Shown: in pieces, positions 43,297-57,237 of the stretch | Position numbering within the stretch: position 1 is the stretch's first letter | Layout: each line of letters begins with the position of its first letter | Assembly (NCBI GenBank): GCA_911728455.2 | Contig: OU452231.1 | Location: forward strand, 21,132,999-21,196,998 | Length of the DNA: 64,000 nucleotides | Source of the DNA: Marthasterias glacialis | Taxonomy: Eukaryota; Echinodermata; Asteroidea; Forcipulatida; Asteriidae | Reading direction: 5' to 3' | Notes under the pieces: generated by a model | What the model saw: only the letters and a program-made list of their open reading frames with translations | What the model was told of the DNA's origin: nothing | The model's database searches: none | Made by a program: the position numbers and the translations under genes

Positions 43297-46035
43297 GTAC
43301 AAGAAATTTCTCTCTAGCCCCATTATTTCTGGAGTTATTAGCAGTGGCGCTGCCGACTTCTTTTTTCGGCGTTTATTTATTTATTTTTTTTTTGCTGGCT
43401 TCGGTCCAGCACACACGTAGTAGCCTTGGCTATTGTTCACGTACACACACCATGGCCGTATGTACTGGCCATTTTCAGGGTGTCCTCACTCCGCAGTCCC
43501 TGGCATCCTCCCTGTTTATCACACCGCTCCAAGACCGGTATTTTCGGAAACCCCATGAGCAGGGCTTTCCAACAGTGTCAAACTTGTTAGTTTCCCGCCA
43601 ATACTTTGGGAGATAGAGTCGTTGCTAAGTCTTGTTTTCACTCTGTTACAGCTTCGTGTGCAAAAGTGCCATTAGACATGCGTTTGAAGCGCATTCTGGG
43701 CAGCCCCGCTCCCTAGTCGTTTCAAGGCGGAAGATGGCCCTGGCTGGCCGGGAAAACCCAATTTTCGGATGCAGGACTATGGCAGCTAACTCCAGGTACA
43801 AGAAATTTCTCTCTAGCCCCATTATTTCTGGAGTTATTAGCAGTGGCGCTGCCGACTTCTTTTTTCGGCGTTTATTTATTTTTATTTTTTTTGCTGGCTT
43901 CGGTCCAGCACACACGTAGTAGCCTTGGCTATTGTTTACGTACACACACCATGGCCGTATGTACTGGCCATTTTCAGGGTGTCCTCACTCCGCAGTCCCT
44001 GGCATCCTCCCTGTTTATCCCACAGCTCCAAGACCGGTATTTTCAGAAACCCCATGAGCAGGGCTTTCCAACAGTGTCAAACTTGTTAGTTTCCCGCCAA
44101 TACTTTGGGAGATAGAGTCGTTGCTAAGTCTTGTTTTCACTCTGTTACAGCTTCGTGTACAAAAGTGCCATTAGACATGCGTTTGAAGCGCATTCTGAGC
44201 AGCCCCGCTCCCTGGTCGTTTCAAGGTGGAAGATGGCCCTGGCTGGCCAGGAAAACCCGATTTTTGGAAGCATGACTATGGCAGCTAACTCCAGGTACAA
44301 GAAATTTCTCTCTAGCCCCATTATTTCTGGAGTTATTGGCAGTGGCGCTGCCGACTTCTTTTTTCGGCGTTTATTTATTTATTTATTTTTTTGCTGGCTT
44401 CGGTTCAGCACACACGTAGCAGCCTTGGCTATTGTTCGCGTACACACACCATGGCCGTATGTACTGGCCATTTTCAGGGTGTCCTCACTCCGCAGTCCCT
44501 GGCAACCTCCCTGTTTATCACACAGCTCCAAGACCGGTATTTTCGGAAAGCCCATGAGCAGGGCTTTCCAACAGTGTCAAACTTGTTAGTTTCCCGCCAA
44601 TACTTTGGGAGATAGAGTCGTTGCTAAGTCTTGTTTTCACTCTGTTACAGCTTCGTGTACAAAAGTGCCATTAGACATGCGTTTGAAGCGCATTCTGAGC
44701 AGCCCCGCTCCCTGGTCGTTTCAAGGCGGAAGATGGCCCTGGCTGGCCAGGAAAACCCGATTTTCGGATGCAGGACTATGGCAGCTAACTCCAGGTACAA
44801 GAAATTTCTCTCTAGCACCATTATTTCTGGAGTTATTAGCAGTGGCGCTGCCGACTTCTTTTTTCGGCGTTTATTTATTTATTTTTTTTTGCTGGCTTCG
44901 GTCCAGCACACACGTAGTAGCCTTGGCTATTGTTCACGTACACACACCATGGCTGTATGTACTGGCCATTTTCAGGGTGTCCTCACTCCGCAGTCCCTGG
45001 CAACCTCCCTGTTTATCACAACGCTCCAAGACCGGTATTTTCGGAAACCCCATGAGCAGGGCTTTCCAACAGTGTCAAACTTGTTAGTTTCCCGCCAATA
45101 CTTTGGGAGATAGAGTCGTTGCTAAGTCTTGTTTTCACTCTGTTACAGCTTCGTGTGCAAAAGTGCCATTAGACATGCGTTTGAAGCGCATTCTGAGCAG
45201 CCCCGCTCCCTGGTCGTTTCAAGGCGGAAGATGGCCCTGGCTGGCCAGGAAAACCCGATTTTTGGAAGCATGACTATGGCAGCTAACTCCAGGTACAAGA
45301 AATTTCTCTCTTGCCCTTTTATTTCTGGAGTTATTGGCAGTGGCGCTGCCGACTTCTTTTTTCGGCGTTTATTTATTTATTTATTTTTTTGCTGGCTTCG
45401 GTCCAGCACACACGTAGCAGCCTTGGCTATTGTTCACGTACACACACCATGGCCGTATGTACTGGCCATTTTCAGGGTGTCCTCATTCCGCAGTCCCTGA
45501 CATCCTTCCTGTTTATCACACCGCTCGAAGACCGGTATTTTCGGAAAGCCCATGAGCAGGGCTTTCCAACAGTGTCAAACTTGTTAGTTTCCCGCCATTA
45601 CTTTGGGAGATAGAGTCGTTGCTAAGTCTTGTTTTCACTCTGTTACAGCTTCGTGTACAAAAGTGCCATTAGACATGCGTTTGAAGCGCATTCTGAGCAG
45701 CCCCGCTCCCTGGTCGTTTCAAGGCGGAAGATGGCCCTGGCTGGCCAGGAAAACCCGATTTTCGGATGCAGGACTATGGCAGCTAACTCCAGGTACAAGA
45801 AATTTCTCTCTAGCCCCATTATTTCTGGAGTTATTAGCAGTGGCGCTGCCGACTTCTTTTTTCGGCGTTTATTTATTTTTTTTTTTTTTGCTGGCTTCGG
45901 TCCAGCACACACGTAGTAGCCTTGGCTATTGTTCACGTACACACACCATGGCCGTATGTACTGGCCATTTTCAGGGTGTCCTCACTCCGCAGTCCCTGGC
46001 AACCTCCCTGTTTATCACACCGCTCCAAGATCGGT

Positions 46036-46314
46036 ATTTTTGGAAGCATGACTATGGCAGCTAACTCCAGGTAAAAGAAATTTCTCTCTTGCCCTATTAT
46101 TTCTGGAGTTATTGGCAGTGGCGCTGCCGACTTCTTTTTTCGGCGTTTATTTATTTATTTATTTTTTTGCTGGCTTCGGTCCAGCACACACGTAGCAGCA
46201 TTGGCTATTGTTCGCGTACACACACCATGGCCGTATGTACTGGCCATTTTCAGGGTGTCCTCACTCCGCAGTCCCTGGCAACCTCCCTGTTTATCCCACA
46301 GCTCCAAGACCGGT
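46036..46314 (+). repeat. Truncated 279 bp satellite module (first of seven)
   Basis: The junction 'gatcggtatttttggaagca' joins the late spacer (ccggtattttcgga) of one module to the late exon-like part (ccgatttttggaagca) of the next, losing about 221 bp. The same junction occurs near 48284, 50528, 53307, 55087, 56366 and 59144. Confidence 0.9.
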
Positions 46315-47113
46315 ATTTTCGGAAAGCCCATGAGCAGGGCTTTCCAACAGTGTCAAACTTGTTAGTTTCCCGCCAATACTTTGGGAGATAGAGTTGTTGC
46401 TAAGTCTTGTTTTTACTCTGTTACAGCTTCGTGTACAAAAGTGCCATTAGACATGCGTTTGAAGCGCATTCTGAGCAGCCCCGCTCCCTGGTCGTTTCAA
46501 GGCGGAAGATGGCCCTGGCTGGCCAGGAAAATCCGATTTTCGGATGTAAGAAATTTCTCTCTAGCCCCATTATTTCTGGAGTTATTAGCAGTGGTGCTGC
46601 CGACTTCTTTTTTCGGCGTTTATTTATTTTTATTTTTTTTGCTGGCTTCGGTCCAGCACACACGTAGTAGCCTTGGCTATTATTCACGTACACACACCAT
46701 GGCCGTATGTACTGGCCATTTTCAGGGTGTCCTCACTCCGCAGTCCCTGGCAACCTCCCTGTTTATCCCACAGCTCCAAGACCGGTATTTTCGGAAAGCC
46801 CATGAGCAGGGCTTTCCAACAGTGTCAAACTTGTTAGTTTCCCGCCAATACTTTGGGAGATAGAGTCGTTGCTAAGTCTTGTTTTCACTCTGTTACAGCT
46901 TTGTGTAGAGTGCCATTAGACATGCGTTTGAAGCGCATTCTGAGCAGCCCCGCTCCCTGGTCGTTTCAAGGCGGAAGATGGCCCTGGCTGGCCAGGAAAA
47001 CCCGATTTTTGGATGCATGACTATGGCAGCTAACTCCAGGTACAAGAAATTTCTCTCTAGCTCCATTATTTCTGGAGTTATTGGCAGTGGCGCTGCCGAC
47101 TTCTTTTTTTGGC

Positions 47114-47114
<1 letters not shown>

Positions 47115-47145
<31 letters not shown>
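47115..47145 (+). repeat. Poly-T tract of about 31, replacing (TTTA)n in one satellite variant
   Basis: Similar tracts lie at about 49363, 52138, 54418 and 62755. Other modules carry two to four TTTA units followed by T6-T10 at the same position. Confidence 0.9.
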
Positions 47146-47149
<4 letters not shown>

Positions 47150-49361
47150 GCTTCGGTCCAGCACACACGTAGTAGCCTTGGCTATTGTTCACGTACACAC
47201 ACCATGGCCGTATGTACTGGCCATTTTCAGTGTGTCCTCACTCCGCAGTCCCTGGCATCCTCCCTGTTTATCACACAGCTCCAAGACCGGTATTTTCGGA
47301 AAGCCCATGAGCAGGGCTTTCCAACAGTGTCAAACTTGTTAGTTTCCCGCCAATACTTCGGGAGATAGAGTCGTTGCTAAGTCTTGTTTTCACTCTCTTA
47401 CAGCTTCGTGTACAAAAGTGCCATTAGACATGCGTTTGAAGCGCATTCTGAGTAGCCCCGCTCCCTGGTCGTTTCAAGGCGGAAGTTGGCCCTGGCTGGC
47501 CAGGAAAACCCGATTTTCGGATGCAGGACTATGGCAGCTAACTCCAGGTACAATAAATTTCTCTCTAGCCCCATGGAGTTATTGGCAGTGGCGCTGCCGA
47601 CTTCTTTTTTCGGCGTTTATTTATTTATTTATTTTTTTGCTGGCTTCGGTCCAGCACACACGTAGCAGCCTTGGCTATTGTTCACGTACACACACCATGG
47701 CCGTATGTACTGGCCATTTTCAGGGTGTCCTCACTCCGCAGTCCCTGGCATCCTTCCTGTTTATCACACCGCTCGAAGACCGGTATTTTCGGAAAGCCCA
47801 TGAGCAGGGCTTTCCAACAGTGTCAAACTTGTTAGTTTCCCGCCATTACTTTGGGAGATAGAGTCGTTGCTAAGTCTTGTTTTCACTCTGTTACAGCTTC
47901 GTGTACAAAAGTGCCATTAGACATGCGTTTGAAGCGCATTCTGAGCAGCCCCGCTCCCTGGTCGTTTCAAGGCGGAAGATGGCCCTGGCTGGCCAGGAAA
48001 ACCCGATTTTCGGATGCAGGACTATGGCAGCTAACTCCAGGTACAAGAAATTTCTCTCTAGCCCCATTATTTCTGGAGTTATTAGCAGTGGCGCTGCCGA
48101 CTTCTTTTTTCGGCGTTTATTTATTTATTTTTTTTTTGCTGGCTTCGGTCCAGCACACACGTAGTAGCCTTGGCTATTGTTCACGTACACACACCATGGC
48201 CGTATGTACTGGCCATTTTCAGGGTGTCCTCACTCCGCAGTCCCTGGCAACCTCCCTGTTTATCACACCGCTCCAAGATCGGTATTTTTGGAAGCATGAC
48301 TATGGCAGCTAACTCCAGGTAAAAGAAATTTCTCTCTTGCCCTATTATTTCTGGAGTTATTGGCAGTGGCGCTGCCGACTTCTTTTTTCGGCGTTTATTT
48401 ATTTATTTATTTTTTTGCTGGCTTCGGTCCAGCACACACGTAGCAGCATTGGCTATTGTTCGCGTACACACACCATGGCCGTATGTACTGGCCATTTTCA
48501 GGGTGTCCTCACTCCGCAGTCCCTGGCAACCTCCCTGTTTATCCCACAGCTCCAAGACCGGTATTTTCGGAAAGCCCATGAGCAGGGCTTTCCAACAGTG
48601 TCAAACTTGTTAGTTTCCCGCCAATACTTTGGGAGATAGAGTTGTTGCTAAGTCTTGTTTTTACTCTGTTACAGCTTCGTGTACAAAAGTGCCATTAGAC
48701 ATGCGTTTGAAGCGCATTCTGAGCAGCCCCGCTCCCTGGTCGTTTCAAGGCGGAAGATGGCCCTGGCTGGCCAGGAAAATCCGATTTTCGGATGTAAGAA
48801 ATTTCTCTCTAGCCCCATTATTTCTGGAGTTATTAGCAGTGGTGCTGCCGACTTCTTTTTTCGGCGTTTATTTATTTTTATTTTTTTTGCTGGCTTCGGT
48901 CCAGCACACACGTAGTAGCCTTGGCTATTATTCACGTACACACACCATGGCCGTATGTACTGGCCATTTTCAGGGTGTCCTCACTCCGCAGTCCCTGGCA
49001 ACCTCCCTGTTTATCCCACAGCTCCAAGACCGGTATTTTCGGAAAGCCCATGAGCAGGGCTTTCCAACAGTGTCAAACTTGTTAGTTTCCCGCCAATACT
49101 TTGGGAGATAGAGTCGTTGCTAAGTCTTGTTTTCACTCTGTTACAGCTTTGTGTAGAGTGCCATTAGACATGCGTTTGAAGCGCATTCTGAGCAGCCCCG
49201 CTCCCTGGTCGTTTCAAGGCGGAAGATGGCCCTGGCTGGCCAGGAAAACCCGATTTTTGGATGCATGACTATGGCAGCTAACTCCAGGTACAAGAAATTT
49301 CTCTCTAGCTCCATTATTTCTGGAGTTATTGGCAGTGGCGCTGCCGACTTCTTTTTTTGGC

Positions 49362-49397
<36 letters not shown>

Positions 49398-50124
49398 GCT
49401 TCGGTCCAGCACACACGTAGTAGCCTTGGCTATTGTTCACGTACACACACCATGGCCGTATGTACTGGCCATTTTCAGTGTGTCCTCACTCCGCAGTCCC
49501 TGGCATCCTCCCTGTTTATCACACAGCTCCAAGACCGGTATTTTCGGAAAGCCCATGAGCAGGGCTTTCCAACAGTGTCAAACTTGTTAGTTTCCCGCCA
49601 ATACTTCGGGAGATAGAGTCGTTGCTAAGTCTTGTTTTCACTCTCTTACAGCTTCGTGTACAAAAGTGCCATTAGACATGCGTTTGAAGCGCATTCTGAG
49701 TAGCCCCGCTCCCTGGTCGTTTCAAGGCGGAAGTTGGCCCTGGCTGGCCAGGAAAACCCGATTTTCGGATGCAGGACTATGGCAGCTAACTCCAGGTACA
49801 ATAAATTTCTCTCTAGCCCCATGGAGTAATTAGCAGTGGCGCTGCCGACTTCTTTTTTCGGCGTTTATTTATTTATTTTTTTTTTTGCTGGCTTCGGTCC
49901 AGCACACACGTAGCAGCCTTGGCTATTGTTCACGTACACACACCATGGCCGTATGTACTGGCCATTTTCAGGGTGTCCTCACTCCGCAGTCCCTGGCATC
50001 CTCCCTGTTTATCACACAGCTCCAAGACCGGTATTTTCGGAAAGCCCATGAGCAGGGCTTTCCAACAGTGTCAAACTTGTTAGTTTCCCGCTAGTACTTT
50101 GGGAGATAGAGTCGTTGCTAAGTC

Positions 50125-52139
50125 TTGTTTTCACTCTGTTACAGCTTCGTGTACAAAAGTGCCATTAGACATGCGTTTGAAGCGCATTCTGAGCAGCCCC
50201 GCTCCCTGGTCGTTTCAAGGCGGAAGATGGCCCTGGCTGGCCAGGAAAATCCGATTTTCGGAAGCATGACTATGGCAGCTAACTCCAGGTACAAGAAATT
50301 TCTCTCTTGCCCTATTATTTCTGGAGTTATTGGAAGTGGCGCTGCCGACTTCTTTTTTCGGCGTTTATTTATTTATTTATTTTTTTGCTGGCTTCGGTTC
50401 AGCACACACGTAGCAGCCTTGGCTATTGTTCGCGTACACACACCATGGCCGTATGTACTGGCCATTTTCAGGGTGTCCTCACTCCGCAGTCCCTGGCAAC
50501 CTCCCTGTTTATCACACAGCTCCAAGATCGGTATTTTTGGAAGCATGACTATGACAGCTAACTCCAGGTACAAGAAATTTCTCTCTTGCCCTATTATTTC
50601 TGGAGTTATTGGCAGTGGCGCTGCCGACTTCTTTTTTCGGCGTTTATTTATTTATTTATTTTTTTGCTGGCTTCGGTCCAGCACACACGTAGCAGCCTTG
50701 GCTATTGTTCGCGTACACACACCATGGCCGTATGTACTGGCCATTTTCAGGGTGTCCTCACTCCGCAGTCCCTGGCAACCTCCCTGTTTATCCCACAGCT
50801 CCAAGACCGGTATTTTCGGAAAGCCCATGAGCAGGGCTTTCCAACAGTGTCAAACTTGTTAGTTTCCCGCCAATACTTTGGGAGATAGAGTCGTTGCTAA
50901 GTCTTGTTTTCACTCTGTTACAGCTTCGTGTACAAAAGTGCCATTAGACATGCGTTTGAAGCGCATTCTGAGCAGCCCCGCTCCCTGGTCGTTTCAAGGT
51001 GGAAGATGGCCCTGGCTGGCCAGGAAAACCCGATTTTTGGAAGCATGACTATGGCAGCTAACTCCAGGTACAATAAATTTCTCTCTTGCCCTATTATTTC
51101 TGGAGTTATTGGCAGTGGCGCTGCCGACTTCTTTTTTCGGCGTTTATTTATTTATTTATTTTTTTGCTGGCTTCGGTCCAGCACACACGTAGCAGCCTTG
51201 GCTATTGTTCGCGTACACACACCATGGCCGTATGTACTGGCCATTTTCAGGGTGTCCTCACTCCGCAGACTCTGGCATCCTCCCTGTTTATCCCACAGCT
51301 CCAAGATTAGTATTTTCGGAAAGCCCATGAGCAGGGCTTTCCAACAGTGTCAAACTTGTTAGATTCCCGCCAGTACTTTGGGAGATAGAGTCGTTGCTAA
51401 GTCTTGTTTTCACTCTGTTACAGCCTCGTGTACAAAAGTGCCATTAGACATGCGTTTGAAGCGCATTCTGAGCAGCCCCGCTCCCTGGTCGTTTCAAGGC
51501 GGAAGATAGCCCTGGCTGGCCAGGAAAACCCAATTTTCGGATGCAAGACTATGGCAGCTAACTCCAGGTACAAGAAATTTCTCTCTTGCCCTATTATTTC
51601 TGGAGTTATTGGCAGTGGCGCTGCCGACTTCTTTTTTCGGCGTTTATTTATTTATTTATTTTTTTGCTGGCTTCGGTCCAGCACACACGTAGCAGCCTTG
51701 GCTATTGTTCGCGTACACACACCATGGCCGTATGTACTGGCCATTTTCAGGGTGTCCTCACTCTGCAGTCCCTGGCATCCTCCCTGTTTATCACACCGCT
51801 CCAAGACCGGTATTTTCGGAAAGCCCATGAGCAGGGCTTTCCAACAGTGTCAAACTTGTTAGTTTCCCGCCAATACTTTGGGAGATAGAGTCGTTGCTAA
51901 GTCTTGTTTTCACTCTGTTACAGCTTTGTGTAGAGTGCCATTAGACATGCGTTTGAAGCGCATTCTGAGCAGCCCCGCTCCCTGGTCGTTTCAAGGCGGA
52001 AGATGGCCCTGGCTGGCCAGGAAAACCCGATTTTCGGATGCATGACTATGGCAGCTAACTCCAGGTACAAGAAATTTCTCTCTAGCCCCATTATTTCTGG
52101 AGTTATTGGCAGTGGCGCTGCCGACTTCTTTTTTTGGCG

Positions 52140-52172
<33 letters not shown>

Positions 52173-55100
52173 GCTTCGGTCCAGCACACACGTAGTAGCC
52201 TTGGCTATTGTTCACGTACACACACCATGGCCGTATGTACTGGCCATTTTCAGGGTGTCCTCACTCCGCAGTCTCTGGCATCCTCCCTGTTTATCACACA
52301 GCTCCAAGACCGGTATTTTCGGAAAGCCCATGAGCAGGGCTTTCCAACAGTGTCAAACTTGTTAGTTTCCCGCCAATACTTCGGGAGATAGAGTCGTTGC
52401 TAAGTCTTGTTTTCACTCTCTTACAGCTTCGTGTACAAAAGTGCCATTAGACATGCGTTTGAAGCGCATTCTGAGTAGCCCCGCTCCCTGGTCGTTTCAA
52501 GGCGGAAGTTGGCCCTGGCTGGCCAGGAAAACCCGATTTTCGGATGCAGGACTATGGCAGCTAACTCCAGGTACAATAAATTTCTCTCTAGCCCCATGGA
52601 GTTATTAGCAGTGGCGCTGCCGACTTCTTTTTTCGGCGTTTATTTATTTATTTATTTATTTTTTTGCTGGCTTCGGTCCAGCACACACGTAGCAGCCTTG
52701 GCTATTGTTCACGTACACACACCATGGCCGTATGTACTGGCCATTTTCAGGGTGTCCTCACTCCGCAGTCCCTGGCATCCTCCCTGTTTATCACACAGCT
52801 CCAAGACCGGTATTTTCGGAAAGCCCATGAGCAGGGCTTTCCAACAGTGTCAAACTTGTTAGTTTCCCGCTAGTACTTCGGGAGATAGAGTCGTTGCCAA
52901 GTCTTGTTTTCACTCTGTTACAGCTTCGTGTACAAAAGTGCCATTAGACATGCGTTTGAAGCGCATTCTGAGCAGCCCCGCTCCCTGGTCGTTTCAAGGC
53001 GGAAGATGGCCCTGGCTGGCCAGGAAAATCCGATTTTCGGAAGCATGACTATGACAGCTAACTCCAGGTACAAGAAATTTCTCTCTTGCCCTATTATTTC
53101 TGGAGTTATTGGCAGTGGCGCTGCCGACTTCTTTTTTCGGCGTTTATTTATTTCTTTATTTTTTTGCTGGCTTCGGTTCAGCACACACGTAGCAGCCTTG
53201 GCTATTGTTTGCGTACACACACCATGGCCGTATGTACTGGCCATTTTCAGGGTGTCCTCACTCCGCAGTCCCTGGCAACCTCCCTGTTTATCACACAGCT
53301 CCAAGATCGGTATTTTTGGAAGCATGACTATGGCAGCTAACTCCAGGTACAAGAAATTTCTCTCTTGCCCTATTATTTCTGGAGTTATTGGCAGTGGCGC
53401 TGCCGACTTCTTTTTTCGGCGTTTATTTATTTATTTATTTTTTTGCTGGCTTCGGTCCAGCACACACGTAGCAGCCTTGGCTATTGTTCGCGTACACACA
53501 CCATGGCCGTATGTACTGGCCATTTTCAGGGTGTCCTCACTCCGCAGTCCCTGGCATCCTCCCTGTTTATCCCACAGCTCCAAGATTAGTATTTTCGGAA
53601 AGCTCATGAGCAGGGCTTTCCAACAGTGTCAAACTTGTTAGATTCCCGCCAGTACTTTGGGAGATAGAGTCGTTGCTAAGTCTTGTTTTCACTCTGTTAC
53701 AGCCTCGTGTACAAAAGTGCCATTAGACATGCGTTTGAAGCGCATTCTGAGCAGCCCCGCTCCCTGGTCGTTTCAAGGCGGAAGATAGCCCTGGCTGGCC
53801 AGGAAAACCCAATTTTCGGATGCAAGACTATGGCAGCTAACTCCAGGTACAAGAAATTTCTCTCTTGCCCTATTATTTCTGGAGTTATTGGCAGTGGCGC
53901 TGCCGACTTCTTTTTTCGGCGTTTATTTATTTATTTATTTTTTTGCTGGCTTCGGTCCAGCACACACGTAGCAGCCTTGGCTATTGTTCGCGTACACACA
54001 CCATGGCCGTATGTACTGGCCATTTTCAGGGTGTCCTCACTCTGCAGTCCCTGGCATCCTCCCTGTTTATCACACCGCTCCAAGACCGGTATTTTCGGAA
54101 AGCCCATGAGCAGGGCTTTCCAACAGTGTCAAACTTGTTAGTTTCCCGCCAATACTTTGGGAGATAGAGTCGTTGCTAAGTCTTGTTTTCACTCTGTTAC
54201 AGCTTTGTGTAGAGTGCCATTAGACATGCGTTTGAAGCGCATTCTGAGCAGCCCCGCTCCCTGGTCGTTTCAAGGCGGAAGATGGCCCTGGCTGGCCAGG
54301 AAAACCCGATTTTCGGATGCATGACTATGGCAGCTAACTCCAGGTACAAGAAATTTCTCTCTAGCCCCATTATTTCTGGAGTTATTGGCAGTGGCGCTGC
54401 CGACTTCTTTTTTTGGCGTTTTTTGTTTTTTTTTTTTTTTTTTTTTTTGCTGGCTTCGGTCCAGCACACACGTAGTAGCCTTGGCTATTGTTCACGTACA
54501 CACACCATGGCCGTATGTACTGGCCATTTTCAGGGTGTCCTCACTCCGCAGTCCCTGGCATCCTCCCTGTTTATCACACAGCTCCAAGACCGGTATTTTC
54601 GGAAAGCCCATGAGCAGGGCTTTCCAACAGTGTCAAACTTGTTAGTTTCCCGCCAATACTTCGGGAGATAGAGTCGTTGCTAAGTCTTGTTTTCACTCTC
54701 TTACAGCTTCGTGTACAAAAGTGCCATTAGACATGCGTTTGAAGCGCATTCTGAGTAGCCCCGCTCCCTGGTCGTTTCAAGGCGGAAGTTGGCCCTGGCT
54801 GGCCAGGAAAACCCGATTTTCGGATGCAGGACTATGGCAGCTAACTCCAGGTACAATAAATTTCTCTCTAGCCCCATGGAGTTATTAGCAGTGGCGCTGC
54901 CGACTTCTTTTTTCGGCGTTTATTTATTTATTTATTTATTTTTTTGCTGGCTTCGGTCCAGCACACACGTAGCAGCCTTGGCTATTGTTCACGTACACAC
55001 ACCATGGCCGTATGTACTGGCCATTTTCAGGGTGTCCTCACTCCGCAGTCCCTGGCAACCTCCCTGTTTATCACACAGCTCCAAGATCGGTATTTTTGGA

Positions 55101-56740
55101 AGCATGACTATGGCAGCTAACTCCAGGTACAAGAAATTTCTCTCTTGCCCTATTATTTCTGGAGTTGTTGGCAGTGGCGCTGCCGACTTCTTTTTTCGGC
55201 GTTTATTTATTTATTTATTTTTTTGCTGGCTTCGGTCCAGCACACACGTAGCAGCCTTGGCTATTGTTCGCGTACACACACCATGGCCGTATGTACTGGC
55301 CATTTTCAGGGTGTCCTCACTCCGCAGTCTCTGGCATCCTCCCTGTTTATCACACAGCTCCAAGACCGGTATTTTCGGAAAGCCCATGAGCAGGGCTTTC
55401 CAACAGTGTCAAACTTGTTAGTTTCCCGCCAATACTTCGGGAGATAGAGTCGTTGCTAAGTCTTGTTTTCACTCTCTTACAGCTTCGTGTACAAAAGTGC
55501 CATTAGACATGCGTTTGAAGCGCATTCTGAGTAGCCCCGCTCCCTGGTCGTTTCAAGGCGGAAGTTGGCCCTGGCTGGCCAGGAAAACCCGATTTTCGGA
55601 TGCAGGACTATGGCAGCTAACTCCAGGTACAATAAATTTCTCTCTAGCCCCATGGAGTTATTAGCAGTGGCGCTGCCGACTTCTTTTTTCGGCGTTTATT
55701 TATTTATTTATTTATTTTTTTGCTGGCTTCGGTCCAGCACACACGTAGCAGCCTTGGCTATTGTTCACGTACACACACCATGGCCGTATGTACTGGCCAT
55801 TTTCAGGGTGTCCTCACTCCGCAGTCCCTGGCATCCTCCCTGTTTATCACACAGCTCCAAGACCGGTATTTTCGGAAAGCCCATGAGCAGGGCTTTCCAA
55901 CAGTGTCAAACTTGTTAGTTTCCCGCTAGTACTTTGGGAGATAGAGTCGTTGCCAAGTCTTGTTTTCACTCTGTTACAGCTTCGTGTACAAAAGTGCCAT
56001 TAGACATGCGTTTGAAGCGCATTCTGAGCAGCCCCGCTCCCTGGTCGTTTCAAGGCGGAAGATGGCCCTGGCTGGCCAGGAAAATCCGATTTTCGGAAGC
56101 ATGACTATGACAGCTAACTACAGGTACAAGAAATTTCTCTCTTGCCCTATTATTTCTGGAGTTATTGGCAGTGGCGCTGCCGACTTCTTTTTTCGGCGTT
56201 TATTTATTTCTTTATTTTTTTGCTGGCTTCGGTTCAGCACACACGTAGCAGCCTTGGCTATTGTTTGCGTACACACACCATGGCCGTATGTACTGGCCAT
56301 TTTCAGGGTGTCCTCACTCCGCAGTCCCTGGCAACCTCCCTGTTTATCACACAGCTCCAAGATCGGTATTTTTGGAAGCATGACTATGGCAGCTAACTCC
56401 AGGTACAAGAAATTTCTCTCTTGCCCTATTATTTCTGGAGTTATTGGCAGTGGCGCTGCCGACTTCTTTTTTCGGCGTTTATTTATTTATTTATTTTTTT
56501 GCTGGCTTCGGTCCAGCACACACGTAGCAGCCTTGGCTATTGTTCGCGTACACACACCATGGCCGTATGTACTGGCCATTTTCAGGGTGTCCTCACTCCG
56601 CAGTCCCTGGCATCCTCCCTGTTTATCCCACAGCTCCAAGATTAGTATTTTCGGAAAGCTCATGAGCAGGGCTTTCCAACAGTGTCAAACTTGTTAGATT
56701 CCCGCCAGTACTTTGGGAGATAGAGTCGTTGCTAAGTCTT
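50125..56740 (+). repeat. Higher-order repeat, 2779 bp, with a 3056 bp variant
   Basis: The module series from 50125 recurs from 52904 (offset 2779) and again from 55960 (offset 3056). The extra 277 bp equals one truncated module inserted near 55087. Confidence 0.8.
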
Positions 56741-57237
56741 GTTTTCACTCTGTTACAGCCTCGTGTACAAAAGTGCCATTAGACATGCGTTTGAAGCGCA
56801 TTCTGAGCAGCCCCGCTCCCTGGTCGTTTCAAGGCGGAAGATGGCCCTGGCTGGCCAGGAAAACCCAATTTTCGGATGCAGGACTATGGCAGCTAACTCC
56901 AGGTACAAGAAATTTCTCTCTAGCCCCATTATTTCTGGAGTTATTAGCAGTGGCGCTGCCGACTTCTTTTTTCGGCGTTTATTTATTTATTTTTTTTTTG
57001 CTGGCTTCGGTCCAGCACACACGTAGTAGCCTTGGCTATTGTTCACGTACACACACCATGGCCGTATGTACTGGCCATTTTCAGGGTGTCCTCACTCCGC
57101 AGTCCCTGGCATCCTCCCTGTTTATAACACCGCTCCAAGACTAGTATTTTCGGAAAGCCCATGAGCAGGGCTTTCCAACAATGTCAAACTTGTTAGTTTC
57201 CCGCCAGTACTTTGGGAGATAGAGTCGTTGCTAAGTC

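Larger units (their letters stand above)
45603..50098 (+). repeat. Higher-order repeat, 2248 bp, two copies
   Basis: 45603-47850 and 47851 to about 50098 match module by module, including the truncated module (46036 and 48284), a 31 bp deletion variant (46548 and 48796), the TAG-bearing variant (46900 and 49147) and the long poly-T tract (47115 and 49363). Confidence 0.85.

Noticed and set aside
46893..54469. Lysine-rich minus-strand frames in the satellite
   Set aside because: The lysine runs are the poly-T tract read in reverse.
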